Of a stretch of DNA of 64,000 nucleotides, positions 1 through 9,897 are shown piece after piece. The stretch is taken from the NCBI GenBank assembly GCA_001464665.1, contig LNDP01000023.1, forward strand, positions 842,157 through 906,156, in the 5' to 3' direction. Each line of letters begins with the position of its first letter. The first letter of the stretch is position 1. The notes below the pieces were generated by a model. The model had not been told where the DNA came from. It worked only from the letters and a program-made list of their open reading frames with translations, and did not search any database. The DNA is from Acidobacteria bacterium Ga0074141. GTDB taxonomy: Bacteria > Acidobacteriota > Blastocatellia > Pyrinomonadales > Pyrinomonadaceae. The position numbers and the translations under genes are program-made.

Positions 1-1892
1 TAAGCCACGAGTGGCGGCGAGACGCAAAGATCCCGTCGAGCAAAGGCACGGTCATCCCGGTCGATGCAAAGCGGCTCGTCACGCAATTTGATATCTCAAA
101 ACCGATCCGGATCAACGACACCGCAAAGACCAAGGACGCGACGCTCAAGTTCTTTGCAAAGGCGCTTGAGACGCGGTCGCTGCTGATCATCCCGATAAGG
201 CTAAGCGGCGAGGTCATCGGCCTGCTCGGGCTCCACGATACGCGGCAGCCGCGTGTCTGGCTCGACGAGGAAGTGCAGTTCCTCGAATCCATCGCCCAGC
301 AGCTCGCCATCGGATACCAATACACCCGGCTTTATGTAACTCAGGAGCAGGAAACGCGGCGCACGAACGCACTGCTTGAGATAGCCAACACGCTCAACTC
401 GCACTCTGATTTCAACGAGGTTTCAGATCGTGCGCTCGAGCGGGCGATCAGCCTCGTCGGTGCCGATTACGGCGCGCTCGGCGTTATCGATAACGCCGGC
501 GAACGCATTTCGCTGCAGTCGTTCAAGACCGCCGAGGGCATCACGCCCGGGAAGCTGCTGAAGATGGTCGAAGCACACGGCCGCTCGCTTCGGATCGATA
601 CGTTTCCAGCGGTCGCCGACCTGATCCGCGACGGGAAAACGAAGTCGCTGACCGATTCGCAGCTTCCCTTGCCGATAAAAATAATCTTTAACCGCACGCT
701 CGGCGGCAAGGCGGCATTGCTGACTCCGGTCCGCGTTGGCGGCGCGACCTATGGCCTGCTCGGCTTCGTCTGGGGCGAGGTTACGTCGTTTGAAAAGCAC
801 GATGTTGCTTTGGTCGAGGGCATCGCCGACCAGATCGGCACCGCGCTCGAACGCGACCAACTCTCGGCCGAGGTTATGCGGCTCAAGGCCGAGCTCCATC
901 AGCGGCAAAGCGAGATCATCGGCCAGGCGCCCTCGATCCGGCGGGCGATCGAGCTTGCACTCAACGTCGCCGATGCGAACGCGACCGTGCTGATCGAAGG
1001 CGAAAGCGGCACCGGCAAGGAACTGCTCGCCAACCTGATCCACTTCAATTCCGGCCGCGAAGACGGGCCATACGTAAAGATCAACTGCGGCGCGATCCCG
1101 GAGACGCTACTCGAATCCGAGCTCTTTGGCCACGAAAAAGGAGCCTTTACCGACGCCCGGAGCGACCGCCGCGGCAGGTTTGAAGAGGCCGATGGCGGAA
1201 CGCTTTTCCTCGACGAGATCGGCGAGATGCCGATGCAGGCACAGGTGAAGCTGCTCCGCGTTTTGCAGGACGGCGAGCTGACCCGCGTCGGCGGAAACAA
1301 GGTGATCAAGACCGACGTCCGCGTCGTCGCCGCGACCAACATTGACCTTGAACGGGCGGCCGAGGAAGGCCGATTTCGCCGAGATCTTTTCTATCGGCTC
1401 TCGGTCTTTCCGATCAAATTGCCGCCGCTCCGCGAACGGGTTGAGGACATTCACCCGCTCGTTTTCCATTTTCTGGAGCGGGCAAAAGAGAAGACCGGCC
1501 GCCATATCAACGGCATCTCAAAGGAGGCACTTCGTGCACTGGTCGCCTATGATTGGCCGGGCAATGTCCGCGAACTTGAGAACGCCATCGAGCGAGGGGT
1601 TATCATCGCCTCCGGGCGGCAGATCGAGCTCGACGACCTGCCCGACGCCATCGGCCGGACCGCCGACGACACCGAGGCCGTTAACCGCCATGAGCGAGCT
1701 GTCGCCGCCGCCGACGGAAGCGCCAAAGGCATCTTCATCGCCCTGCCCGCCTCAATGGAGCAGATCGAACGCCGGGCGATCGAAGCCACGCTCGAATACA
1801 CAGATAACGACAAATCCCGCGCCGCCCGCCTCCTAGACATCGGCCGCAAAACCCTCTACCGAAAGCTCGACCAATACGAAACCGAAGAATGA
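1..1892 (+). CDS. Sigma-54-dependent transcriptional activator with GAF domains (5' partial)
   Basis: Enhancer-binding transcription factor that would use ATP hydrolysis to open sigma-54 RNA polymerase promoters. The frame is open from base 3, so the true start lies outside the window. The visible part has the end of one GAF domain, a second complete GAF domain (about bases 380-860), an AAA+ domain and a C-terminal Fis-type helix-turn-helix. Counting from the Met at 273, Walker A GESGTGKE is at 243-250, the sigma-54 contact loop reads GAFTDA at 290-295, Walker [11 protein letters not shown] is at 310-319, and the DNA-binding helices are at about 512-535. The usual loop is GAFTGA, so the fifth position is changed from Gly to Asp. 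Tandem GAF domains suggest control by a small ligand or redox signal, which cannot be named. Family assignment is secure; the target genes are unknown. Confidence 0.95.
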   Translation, partial: SHEWRRDAKIPSSKGTVIPVDAKRLVTQFDISKPIRINDTAKTKDATLKFFAKALETRSLLIIPIRLSGEVIGLLGLHDTRQPRVWLDEEVQFLESIAQQLAIGYQYTRLYVTQEQETRRTNALLEIANTLNSHSDFNEVSDRALERAISLVGADYGALGVIDNAGERISLQSFKTAEGITPGKLLKMVEAHGRSLRIDTFPAVADLIRDGKTKSLTDSQLPLPIKIIFNRTLGGKAALLTPVRVGGATYGLLGFVWGEVTSFEKHDVALVEGIADQIGTALERDQLSAEVMRLKAELHQRQSEIIGQAPSIRRAIELALNVADANATVLIEGESGTGKELLANLIHFNSGREDGPYVKINCGAIPETLLESELFGHEKGAFTDARSDRRGRFEEADGGTLFLDEIGEMPMQAQVKLLRVLQDGELTRVGGNKVIKTDVRVVAATNIDLERAAEEGRFRRDLFYRLSVFPIKLPPLRERVEDIHPLVFHFLERAKEKTGRHINGISKEALRALVAYDWPGNVRELENAIERGVIIASGRQIELDDLPDAIGRTADDTEAVNRHERAVAAADGSAKGIFIALPASMEQIERRAIEATLEYTDNDKSRAARLLDIGRKTLYRKLDQYETEE

Positions 1893-1987
1893 TCGTATGG
1901 AGTTCCAGCTTTAGCTGGCTTCCGGATCGGGATCTAATTGCAAAAGCCTGCACGCAAGTAAGGGCGATTCATCCGATTCCGGAACGC

Positions 1988-2062
1988 GGAATTTGGAATC
2001 TGGAATATGGCATCTGGAATTCGAAACTCCGCAACTCTGCAACTCTGCAACTCTGCAACTCA
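1988..2062. repeat. Degenerate 7-nt then 8-nt tandem array
   Basis: Five 7-base units of the form GGAATNT run from 1988 to 2022, followed by four 8-base units of the form GCAACTCT from 2031 to 2062. The junction (TTCGAAACTCCGCAACTCT) nearly matches a block at 40468-40486, so the array belongs to the dispersed repeat system seen at 40 and 50 kb. A palindrome CCAGCTTTAGCTGG just upstream (about 1907) also recurs near 40443. The 235-base gap between the activator and the DUF2442 gene is mostly this material. Confidence 0.75.
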
Positions 2063-2127
2063 ACCCCAGGGTTGCGGCGGGTGGCGGTTTTTCGGTAATC
2101 TTTAGGTGGTTTTTGGTTTAGAGTTTT

Positions 2128-2370
2128 ATGAGCCTGTCAGCAGTAAATGTTAGGCCACTTGCGGTGGACGTGATGTGCAGCGATGATGCGCTCAGGGTCG
2201 CGCTTGCCGATGGGCGTGCCGTTTCGGTACCGCTGACGTGGTTTCCGCGGCTTGAGAATGCGACGGAGCATGAGCGAAAGGCTTGGCAATTGATCGGCGG
2301 CGGGCTCGGCATTCGCTGGGAGGCGATCGACGAGGACGTCTCGGTCGAGAATTTGCTCCGGCTGCGATAA
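2128..2370 (+). CDS. DUF2442 domain protein
   Basis: Small 80-residue protein matching the DUF2442 family, recognised from the pattern ...DGRAVSVPLTWFPRL... followed by a short acidic stretch and a C-terminal IDEDVSVENLL. Members are often found beside DUF4160 partners in toxin-antitoxin-like pairs, but no partner is visible here. No clear Shine-Dalgarno sequence precedes the ATG. It lies between the repeat array upstream and a strong hairpin before selB, so it is probably its own transcription unit. The biochemical function is unknown. Confidence 0.8.
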   Translation: MSLSAVNVRPLAVDVMCSDDALRVALADGRAVSVPLTWFPRLENATEHERKAWQLIGGGLGIRWEAIDEDVSVENLLRLR

Positions 2371-2396
2371 TGATTGCTAGAGGTTAGTTTCAATTG

Positions 2397-2428
2397 CCGC
2401 CCGCTTTGCCGGGCGGTTTCGAGTTTTT
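2397..2428 (+). terminator. GC-rich hairpin with T-rich tail before selB
   Basis: A perfect 7-bp stem (CCGCCCG/CGGGCGG, loop CTTTGC, 2397-2416) is followed by a T-rich stretch to 2428. It would end transcription of the DUF2442 gene. It also resembles the GGCCGCCCGCT...GGCGG palindrome that recurs at 39973 and 40813, so it may be a repeat-derived terminator. Confidence 0.5.
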
Positions 2429-2447
2429 GGCACGGGCGAAAAAAGAG

Positions 2448-4358
2448 ATGGACATCATCGTCGGGACAGCGGGCCACATCGACCACGGCAAAACGGCGCT
2501 CGTCCGGGCGCTAACCGGCACGGACGCCGACCGGCTCCCCGAAGAAAAACAACGCGGCATCACCATCGACATCGGCTTTGCCGAGCTCGAGCTTGAAGGC
2601 ACGCACTTCGGCTTTGTCGATGTGCCCGGCCATGAACGCTTTGTCAAAAATATGCTCGCCGGTGCGAGTGGTATCGACCTCGTCCTGCTCGTCATCGCGG
2701 CTGATGAAGGCGTGATGCCGCAGACCCGCGAGCATTTTGAGATCTGTCGCCTCCTTGGGCTCGGCCGCGGCATCGTTGTCCTGACCAAAAGCGACCTCGC
2801 GGACGAGGAAACGCTCGAGCTTGCCCGGCTTGACGCCGAGGAGTTGGTTGCGGGTTCGTTTCTTGAAAGTGCGCCGATCGTTGCCGTTAGTTCCATCCGC
2901 GGCTCGGGGCTCGACGAGCTGCGAACGGCGCTTGCCGAGGCTGCCCGATCGACAGCGGCTTCACCGCAGATCGACCGCCATGCCGCATTTCTCCCGATCG
3001 ATCGCAGCTTTACCGTGAAAGGCTTTGGCACGGTCGTCACCGGCACGCTCGCTTCGGGCGAGCTTCGCGAGGGTGGCGAGATTGAGCTTTTGCCCGAGGG
3101 CCGCAGGCTGCGCATCCGCGGGCTACAGACGCACGGCCGAACGGTCGGCTCGGCACATGCGGGGCAACGTACGGCCGTTAACCTCGCGGGGATCGACCAT
3201 TCCGAAGTGGCTCGCGGGCAGGTGCTCGCGGCTCCGGGCGTGCTTCGGCCGACGCAGATCATCGATTCGCGGGTTGAGATGCTTGCCGGCTCGCCGCGGC
3301 CGCTCAAGAGCCGGCAGCGTGTCCGCGTCCATATCGGCACCGCCGAGGTGCTTGCCCGCGTTGCCGTAATGAACGAGGCGGGCGAGCTTCCGCCGGGCGA
3401 GCGGGGCGACGTTCAGCTTCGGCTCGAAACGCCGGTCGCCTGCCGGTTTGGCGACCGTTTCATCTTACGCAGCTATTCGCCGCAGCAGACTATCGGCGGC
3501 GGCGAGGTACTCGACCCGCACGCCACGCGAGCGAGAAAACGCGACTTTGCACAAAGGGCTGAGCGGGCCGCATTGCTCTCCGCCGCGAAAGAGAAACCGG
3601 CCGAACTCGTCAGTCTTTTTGTCGGCTCGGCGGTTGAGCGAGGGCTGACCGCTGAGGATGTGAACGCACGGCTTGGGCTTGCGGCTGCGGCATTTGGTGA
3701 GGCGCTCGGCTCGGCGAAGGGTATAAGATCGCTCGGCGGTGTTTTGTTTGAAACGAGCGTCGCTGACCGGCTTTCGGCAAAACTCCTGAAGGCCGTCACC
3801 GAGTTTCACACACGTGAACCGCTCGCGGCCGGCATGCCGCGTGAACCGCTCCGCGAGACCGCTTTTCGCCGGCTGCCTGCCGAGGTCTTTGCGGCGGTGC
3901 TTGAGGAACTTGTCACCACCAAAAAGCTCGCCTCCGAGCGTGACCTCATCCGGCTTGCGACCCACCGGACAGAGCTTTCGCCCGAGGAACGCTCGGTAAA
4001 AGAAAAGCTCTCGGCGATCTATAAAACCGCCGGGCTTGAACCGCCGAAGCTCGATGAAGCTCTCGCCGCGGCAAGAGGCGGGCTCGCACCGCCGGCCGCA
4101 CGGAAGATATTCGAGATGCTCATCCGCTCCGGCGAGGTGGCGAAGGTGACGGACGAGTATTACTTTTCGGCTGCCTCGCTTGAGAAGCTGACTGCCGCGA
4201 TTCGCACGTTCGCCGCGACGACGACCGACCGGTTGATCGACGTCGCGAAGTTCAAGGAGATCGCAGGCATCTCGCGAAAATATGCCATCCCGCTGCTCGA
4301 ACATCTTGACCGCACCCGTGTAACCCGGCGAGCAGGCGACAAGCGGTTGGTGCTGTAA
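2448..4358 (+). CDS. selB: Selenocysteine-specific translation elongation factor SelB
   Basis: GTPase that delivers selenocysteinyl-tRNA to UGA codons marked by a SECIS element. The 636-residue protein has the EF-Tu-like G domain: G1 AGHIDHGKT at 8-16, RGITIDIG at 36-43, DVPGHE at 58-63 and TKSD at 113-116. Beta-barrel domains follow, then a long C-terminal winged-helix region that in SelB binds the SECIS hairpin. ATG 2448 is preferred because a purine-rich AAAAAAGAG precedes it and the G domain starts at once; a TTG at 2394 would add 18 unlikely residues encoded by a hairpin. No selA, selD, tRNA-Sec or UGA-containing selenoprotein gene is visible here, so those partners must lie elsewhere if the pathway works. 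Confidence 0.95.
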   Translation: MDIIVGTAGHIDHGKTALVRALTGTDADRLPEEKQRGITIDIGFAELELEGTHFGFVDVPGHERFVKNMLAGASGIDLVLLVIAADEGVMPQTREHFEICRLLGLGRGIVVLTKSDLADEETLELARLDAEELVAGSFLESAPIVAVSSIRGSGLDELRTALAEAARSTAASPQIDRHAAFLPIDRSFTVKGFGTVVTGTLASGELREGGEIELLPEGRRLRIRGLQTHGRTVGSAHAGQRTAVNLAGIDHSEVARGQVLAAPGVLRPTQIIDSRVEMLAGSPRPLKSRQRVRVHIGTAEVLARVAVMNEAGELPPGERGDVQLRLETPVACRFGDRFILRSYSPQQTIGGGEVLDPHATRARKRDFAQRAERAALLSAAKEKPAELVSLFVGSAVERGLTAEDVNARLGLAAAAFGEALGSAKGIRSLGGVLFETSVADRLSAKLLKAVTEFHTREPLAAGMPREPLRETAFRRLPAEVFAAVLEELVTTKKLASERDLIRLATHRTELSPEERSVKEKLSAIYKTAGLEPPKLDEALAAARGGLAPPAARKIFEMLIRSGEVAKVTDEYYFSAASLEKLTAAIRTFAATTTDRLIDVAKFKEIAGISRKYAIPLLEHLDRTRVTRRAGDKRLVL

Positions 4359-4407
4359 AGGCTAACGCCCCGAATTAAATGGTGATAAACTTTTGGCGGT
4401 CCCCGAA

Positions 4408-5355
4408 ATGGTTTCCCCGCTCGAAAAACACTCTGACGCGATAAGCGAGGCCGTCGGCCGCGTTGTCTCGCGTGCCGAAAATGCCCGCGGGCTGGCGGCG
4501 GATGACCTGCGGCCGCGGATCGCGGCTTCGCTCACGAAGTTTTTCGCAAAGAGCGGCGCTCAGCCCGATCGGCAGGAGATACGCGAATTTATCGACGAGA
4601 TCCGGGCAGATGACCTTTGTTTGATCATCGCCTGCGAACGCGGCGACGAAGAGGCCTGGGAATACCTGGTCGCGAACTTTGACCCGACGGTCCGCTCGGC
4701 CGCACGCAAGATGACCTCGAACGCCGAAGATGCCGAGGACCTTGCGGGCTCCATCTGGGCCGAGCTCCACGGGCTCCGCCGCGATGCCGAGGGCAAGAAG
4801 AAGGCTAAGCTAGCCTATTACTCGGGACGCGGATCGCTTGCCGGATGGCTGCGAGCCGTCGTCTCGCAGCTTGCGGTCGATGAGTTTCGCAAGCAGTCAA
4901 AGCTTGTGCAGATCGAGGAAGATCGGGAGTTTGAAAACCTGGCGAATGAGGCTTCGATGTCGGACAACGGCCTCGTGGCCCACTCGGCAAACCCGGAAGA
5001 GCAGCTTACCGAGAGCCGCACATCCGCGGACGTTGTGGCCACACTCGGCGAGGCCATCGCGGCGCTTGAGGACGAGGATCGGCTACTGCTAAAGCTTTAT
5101 TATTTCGACGACCTGAAGCTGAAGGACATTGCGGCAACATTCGGTTACCACGAAGCTACGGCCAGCCGAAAACTTTCGCGGATTCAGCAGGATATCCGCA
5201 AAGCGGTCGAGAAAACGCTCCGTCAGCGGCATGGATGGACGGAAACCGAGGTAAAGCGGCACCTCGCGGAAGCTGCTGAAAAGACAGGGTTTAGCTTTGA
5301 GCGAGTGCTCGCGGGCGTGGTAATGCTCATGGCGGTGCAAGAAATGCTCCGCTGA
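4408..5355 (+). CDS. ECF-type RNA polymerase sigma factor
   Basis: Sigma-70 family factor of the extracytoplasmic class. After an N-terminal extension of about 70 residues come region 2 (LIIACERGDEEAWEYLV... EDAEDLAGSIW) and region 4, with the recognition helix in KLKDIAATFGYHEATASRKL. A hydrophobic stretch (VLAGVVMLMAVQEML) ends the protein, unusual for an ECF factor and possibly membrane-associating. ATG 4408 is used; an in-frame TTG at 4393 is possible and neither has a clear ribosome site. The next gene, 64 bases on, encodes a zinc-finger membrane protein that is its likely anti-sigma factor. Target promoters are unknown. Confidence 0.9.
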   Translation: MVSPLEKHSDAISEAVGRVVSRAENARGLAADDLRPRIAASLTKFFAKSGAQPDRQEIREFIDEIRADDLCLIIACERGDEEAWEYLVANFDPTVRSAARKMTSNAEDAEDLAGSIWAELHGLRRDAEGKKKAKLAYYSGRGSLAGWLRAVVSQLAVDEFRKQSKLVQIEEDREFENLANEASMSDNGLVAHSANPEEQLTESRTSADVVATLGEAIAALEDEDRLLLKLYYFDDLKLKDIAATFGYHEATASRKLSRIQQDIRKAVEKTLRQRHGWTETEVKRHLAEAAEKTGFSFERVLAGVVMLMAVQEMLR

Positions 5356-5419
5356 ACCGTTCCGTAAGTGCGGGGTTATTGGCAATTGGCCTGCCCGGCG
5401 GGCCCTTTGAGGCAAGAAA

Positions 5420-6625
5420 ATGGCAATGGAATTCGACAAAGAGATGGACGCGCTCCTTAAAAGGATGTCCGCATCCGGCGAGAGGCCGGGCGGCAGGGCG
5501 GAGCCACACCTCGATGCCGAAGAGATCGCTGCTTTTGCCGAGAACGCCGTTCCCGGTACCGCTAGGACGAAATTCATCACCCATTTTGCGGATTGCGGAC
5601 GGTGCCGAACCATCCTCGCGGATACGATCGCTTTGAACGCGGCGGAACCGGCGGCTGCCGCTCTGCCCGCGACCGCTTCGGCCGGAGCTGCGGTCGTAGC
5701 TACACCTTGGTACAAGAAGCTCTTCGCTCTGCAGTCGCTTGCCTATGGAATGGCGGGGCTGATCGTAATTTTCGGCGGGCTGATCGCATATACGGCATTA
5801 TTCAGTTCACAAGACGCAGGCATGGAGGTTTCGCAGGCCCCGCGTGAAGAGAACGTGGCAGCGGCGGTTGCTCCGGAAGCTCCGTCGGTTTCGATGGCGG
5901 AATCGGCGGCAAATATCGCGGCTCCGTCGCAGGCCGGACCTGAAGAAAAACCCGGAGGGCCGCTGACAAGCGCGCTTGATCAAACTGAACGCGATATCGC
6001 CTCGGCGCGAAGCCAGCGTGGACCAAATGCTGACAGGCAGGACGTGCGATCGGCCGAGCCTTTTTCTGGCCTTGAGCAGCAAAAGGAATCGATTCCGACG
6101 GGCAGGGGTATCAGGCCGGCAGTGGCTCCGCCTGCGCCACCGCCGCCTTCCGCAATGCCCACAACGACGGCTGAGAGCGTTGTTGCCGAGGCCGCACCTA
6201 CTTCAACTGCGGATGCGGCGACGCGCGAACAGCTTTTGGCCCGTCAGCAGGCCGCCAACGTCTCGACTAACGTGCAAAACCAAAGCGGGCCGAGCTTTCG
6301 CAATGAGCGGGCGCAGCGTGATGAGGACAGAGCGCAGGTTGGAGCCCTGAGCGAATCCCAGAAGGCTCGTATGGCCGAACGGCAAGCGGCAAAGCGATCT
6401 GCGCCGCGGGACGATGCACCCGCCCGACGCAACATCAGCGGAAAGAGCTTTGAACTCAGAGACGGCGTTTGGTTCGACTCTGCATATAGTGGCCAGGCGA
6501 CAGAGAATATCCGCCGCGGCACGGAGGGCTATCGCAAGCTAGACTCCGGCCTTCGCTCGATCGCACAGCGATTCCGCGAACCGGTCGTTGCGGTCTGGAA
6601 AGGCAAGGCTTACCGCATTCAGTAG
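5420..6625 (+). CDS. Putative zinc-finger anti-sigma factor, single-pass membrane protein
   Basis: 401-residue protein with a cytoplasmic N-terminal segment carrying HxxxCxxC (His55, Cys59, Cys62), the hallmark of zinc-binding anti-sigma domains. One membrane span follows at about 107-128, then a long low-complexity Ala/Pro/Glu-rich periplasmic stalk (about 130-330) and a compact C-terminal domain (about 335-401). It sits directly behind an ECF sigma gene, so it most likely holds that factor at the membrane until an envelope signal arrives. ATG 5420 follows GAGG at good spacing. The role is inferred from the motif and gene order. The C-terminal sensor domain is not recognised. Confidence 0.8.
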   Translation: MAMEFDKEMDALLKRMSASGERPGGRAEPHLDAEEIAAFAENAVPGTARTKFITHFADCGRCRTILADTIALNAAEPAAAALPATASAGAAVVATPWYKKLFALQSLAYGMAGLIVIFGGLIAYTALFSSQDAGMEVSQAPREENVAAAVAPEAPSVSMAESAANIAAPSQAGPEEKPGGPLTSALDQTERDIASARSQRGPNADRQDVRSAEPFSGLEQQKESIPTGRGIRPAVAPPAPPPPSAMPTTTAESVVAEAAPTSTADAATREQLLARQQAANVSTNVQNQSGPSFRNERAQRDEDRAQVGALSESQKARMAERQAAKRSAPRDDAPARRNISGKSFELRDGVWFDSAYSGQATENIRRGTEGYRKLDSGLRSIAQRFREPVVAVWKGKAYRIQ

Positions 6626-6628
6626 CAC

Positions 6629-8275
6629 TTACTTCCGATATAGATTTTCGACTTCCAGCTTTGTATCTGCACCGGCCCATGCACGCCCGAACTCTCGTTC
6701 AACGAGCCTCGCCGAATCCATTTTGCCCTGTTTTCGAAGAGCTTCTGCAAGGCCAAAAAGTGCCCGGCCGCAGCGAGGGCTTCGGGCGATCTCCTCGCGA
6801 AAGATCTTCTCAGCCTCGGAAAATTGACCGTCCCTCAAATACGCACGGCCGAGCCATTCCCGGACGGGCAGGTCCCAGTCCGGCGGTTCGGCATAGTTGA
6901 TCACCTTCTCGGCGGCGAGAGCCGCACGGAGAAATTCGATCGAGCGCTTCCGGTCGCCCCGCGACTCGGCGATCTGCCCGCTTAAGAGCTCATCCGCGGC
7001 CTTGAGAACCGCGCTTACTGAATTCGTAAAAAGCATCGCCTCTTTCGGTATCTTGCCGCCCACTTCCCGCATCGCGGCAAGTTCCTTTTCGGCATCAGCA
7101 GTACGCCCGGTTTCCGCATACGCCATGCCGCGGGCGAAGTGCCAATGGGCGAGAGTCGTCAGCATCTCCGCCGCCGGCCGCGGAAAGGCAACCGCTTCGT
7201 TCCACTTGTGAAAGCGGACATTGACGACGATCGGATAAGGCATGAACATCTCGACCGCCGGAACGTCCTTTACGTTCGGCCCGGCGTTCGCTGCAAGCTC
7301 ATTGGCGGTTTTGATCGCCTCGGCGTAATTGCCGCTCCCGGCAAACGAAGCGGCGAGCATGTGAATATTGTGGTTGTAGTACATCAGCGGATAGGCACCG
7401 CTGGCCCCGCTTCGCTCGATGTAGTTTCTGTCCGCGATTATCGCCGCCTTGTTGCTCTTGATGGATTCGTCATAGTCACCTGTCCTGAGGTAAATATGCG
7501 ACGGCATATGGACCAGATGGCCGGCGTTCGGTGCCAGCGTTCTGAGGCGGTTTGCCGCGGCAATGCCGAGCTCCGGCGTCGGGCTCGCCTCGACCGCGTG
7601 GATGTAATAATGGTTCGCTCCGGTGTGGTTCGGGTTGCGGCGCATCACGCCCTCGAGCACGGCGATTATCTCCATCGTTCCCGGGGCCGGCTTGCCATCG
7701 AGCGACCAAAGCTGCCACGGCCGCAGGTTCATCATGCTTTCGGCATAGAGCGTGGCGGCATCGAGGTCGTCCGGGTAGTTCTTAACAAGCTCGGCCATCG
7801 CCGCCTTGTAATCGGCGGCCAGCTTTGCCGGATCGGCATTCGGGTCTTTCGAATAGCGCTTTGACAATGCGGCGATGTAAGCCTGCTCCACGGGCGTTGC
7901 TTTTGGAGCCAGGGCGATCGCCTTTTGAAGATAGCTATATGCCGAGGCGAAGCGCTCCGAATTTGCCGGGTCGTTATAATTCGCTCCGAGCCCGAGGGCA
8001 ATGCCCCAATATGCCATCGCGAGGTCCGGGTCAAGCTCGGCGGCGTGCTTGAACGAAGCCACGCCTTCGTCGTGATTGAACGCATAGAGGTATGCGAGGC
8101 CTTGGTTAAAGTACTTTTGTGCCTCGGGATTCCGGGTCGAAACGGGATGGTCAACATCGCCGAGACCGTCATCAAGCCAGACGGTCTTCTTTTCCTCTCT
8201 TTCCTTCGAAACACCGTGCTGATGCTGGCCATAAAGGAACGAAGCTGCGACCAGTATCAAGACCAATACTTTCAT
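6629..8275 (-). CDS. Secreted tetratricopeptide-repeat protein
   Basis: 548-residue protein with a signal peptide (MKVLVLILVAASFLYG) followed by His-rich QHQHG. TPR-like helical pairs run through the rest, e.g. the segment beginning NPEAQKYFNQGLAYLYAFNH and the C-terminal REWLGRAYLRDGQFSEAEKI. Such proteins usually act as envelope scaffolds; no catalytic motif is seen. The start at 8275 is chosen over the ATG two codons upstream because AAGGAGG lies 7 bases before it. It is convergent with the anti-sigma gene (3 bases between stops) and divergent from the M28 peptidase, sharing a short promoter region of about 75 bases. Confidence 0.85.
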   Translation of the reverse strand: MKVLVLILVAASFLYGQHQHGVSKEREEKKTVWLDDGLGDVDHPVSTRNPEAQKYFNQGLAYLYAFNHDEGVASFKHAAELDPDLAMAYWGIALGLGANYNDPANSERFASAYSYLQKAIALAPKATPVEQAYIAALSKRYSKDPNADPAKLAADYKAAMAELVKNYPDDLDAATLYAESMMNLRPWQLWSLDGKPAPGTMEIIAVLEGVMRRNPNHTGANHYYIHAVEASPTPELGIAAANRLRTLAPNAGHLVHMPSHIYLRTGDYDESIKSNKAAIIADRNYIERSGASGAYPLMYYNHNIHMLAASFAGSGNYAEAIKTANELAANAGPNVKDVPAVEMFMPYPIVVNVRFHKWNEAVAFPRPAAEMLTTLAHWHFARGMAYAETGRTADAEKELAAMREVGGKIPKEAMLFTNSVSAVLKAADELLSGQIAESRGDRKRSIEFLRAALAAEKVINYAEPPDWDLPVREWLGRAYLRDGQFSEAEKIFREEIARSPRCGRALFGLAEALRKQGKMDSARLVEREFGRAWAGADTKLEVENLYRK

Positions 8276-8351
8276 CGTCATACCTCCTTCGGCTATAGAT
8301 TTTGCCGATTTGTCACGTAATATATAGCGTATTGCAGTGAGAGACAAATCA

Positions 8352-9707
8352 ATGAAGAACATACTGAAACTAACGGTCGCGTTAAGTGTTTTTTTTACCT
8401 TTGGTGCAATGGCCCAGCCGGCAGTTCCAAAGCCCGATGCCGAGATCACGAAGATGATGAATGAGATCTCGGCTGCGAGGCTCGAGGCGGATGTTCGGAA
8501 GCTTGCTTCATTCGGAACGCGCAATACGCTTTCGGCACAGGACAACCCGACACGGGGCATCGGTGCCGCCCGCGACTGGCTCTACGCCGAGTTTCAGAAG
8601 ATCAGCGAGGCATGCGGAGGATGCCTGACGGTCGAAAAGCAATCTTTCGAACAGCCGGTCGCTCCGCGCATCCCGAAGCCGACGATCCTGACCAACGTCG
8701 TTGCCACGCTCAAGGGCACATCCGACCCCGATCGGATCTACATTGTTTCCGGGCACTACGATTCGATGTGCACTTCGCCAACCGATGGCGAATGCGACGC
8801 TCCGGGAGCGAACGACGATGCCTCGGGGACGGCCGCGGTCGTCGAGCTTGCCCGCGTGATGTCAAAGCGGAAGTTTGATGGGACCATCATCTTTATGGCT
8901 GTCGCCGGTGAAGAGCAGGGCTTGCTCGGAGCGGCCTATTTTGCCGAGCAAGCGAAGCAGAAGGGCATGAACATCGAGGCGATGATCACCAACGACATCG
9001 TCGGCGGGGTGACCACGCTCAAGAATTCGCCGCATCGGAATCGCTTGCGTATCTTCGCCGAAGGCGTGCCCTCGAGCGAGACCGAGCGTGAGGCCGCGAC
9101 CCGCCGAAGCGTTGGCGGCGAGAACGACTCGCAAGCCCGCCAACTTGCGCGTTATGTAAAGGAACAGTCCGATCGCTACATGACAGACTTTAAGGCGTGG
9201 ATCATTTATCGCCGAGACCGCTTTGGCCGCGGCGGCGACCATATTCCCTTTCTCGAACGCGGTTTTGCGGCGGTCCGCTTCACCGAGCCCGATGAGGACT
9301 ATACGCATCAGCACCAGAACGTAAGGACCGAGAACGGCAAGTTCTATGGCGATACGCCCGAGTTCGTCGATTACAAATACCTCGCAAACGCGACTCGGAT
9401 CAACCTGATCGCTCTCGCTTCGATCGCCAATGCACCGGCAAAGCCGAAGAACGTCGGCGTCGTCACTGGCCGGCTGACCAACGACACCGACCTTCGCTGG
9501 GATGCGAATACCGATAAGGACATTGCGGGCTACGAAATAGCCTATCGCGACACATCTGCCGCGGAATGGACGAACTTCATTCCGGCCGGAAATGTGACCG
9601 CTTTTTCGGTCAAGAATATGTCGAAGGATAACTACTTTTTCGGCGTCCGTGCGGTCGATAAGGACGGCAATCGAAGCCCGATCGTCTATCCGCGGCCGGT
9701 GAGGTGA
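8352..9707 (+). CDS. Secreted M28-family zinc metallopeptidase
   Basis: 451-residue aminopeptidase/carboxypeptidase-type enzyme with a signal peptide cut near AMAQP. Metal ligands of family M28 are visible: SGHYDS (His125), GANDDASGT (Asp145) and AGEEQGLLG (Glu177-Glu178, general base plus ligand). A His ligand in the later DYTHQHQN segment completes the site. The C-terminal ~85 residues (PKNVGVVTGRLTN... onward) look like a fibronectin type III-like domain, which often anchors exported peptidases. ATG 8352 gives a clean signal peptide; a GTG at 8337 would add five residues. It probably acts in the periplasm or outside the cell on peptides. A hairpin terminator follows. Confidence 0.92.
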   Translation: MKNILKLTVALSVFFTFGAMAQPAVPKPDAEITKMMNEISAARLEADVRKLASFGTRNTLSAQDNPTRGIGAARDWLYAEFQKISEACGGCLTVEKQSFEQPVAPRIPKPTILTNVVATLKGTSDPDRIYIVSGHYDSMCTSPTDGECDAPGANDDASGTAAVVELARVMSKRKFDGTIIFMAVAGEEQGLLGAAYFAEQAKQKGMNIEAMITNDIVGGVTTLKNSPHRNRLRIFAEGVPSSETEREAATRRSVGGENDSQARQLARYVKEQSDRYMTDFKAWIIYRRDRFGRGGDHIPFLERGFAAVRFTEPDEDYTHQHQNVRTENGKFYGDTPEFVDYKYLANATRINLIALASIANAPAKPKNVGVVTGRLTNDTDLRWDANTDKDIAGYEIAYRDTSAAEWTNFIPAGNVTAFSVKNMSKDNYFFGVRAVDKDGNRSPIVYPRPVR

Positions 9708-9714
9708 TTTTTTA

Positions 9715-9745
9715 CGCAAAAACGCCGGAGGTTTTGCGTCTTTGT
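9715..9745 (+). terminator. Hairpin terminator after the M28 peptidase
   Basis: An 8-bp perfect stem (ACGCAAAA / TTTTGCGT, 9715-9739) closes a GC-rich loop and is followed by CTTTGT. It lies 8 bases after the peptidase stop codon. A run of T also precedes the stem, so it may act in either direction. Confidence 0.55.
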
Positions 9746-9897
9746 GATGACCTATCGTTAAAACGTTCCTAAGTCAAGCATTTGTAGGCTTTAGGGGCAG
9801 ACCGGTTCTTTTCATCGATCTTCGCGTTTTTCGGGAATGGACTCCATTTCGCGCATCGCCGGCTCGCTTGAGCCGCATTATCTGGGGCGGTGATCTA

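Noticed and set aside
7139-7864. 241-codon plus-strand frame inside the TPR gene
   Set aside because: Antisense shadow of the secreted TPR protein, which has a signal peptide and ideal ribosome site; the plus-strand product has no protein-like motif.
8862-9719. 285-codon minus-strand frame over the M28 peptidase
   Set aside because: Antisense to a gene with complete metal-ligand motifs; no domain seen in the antisense product.
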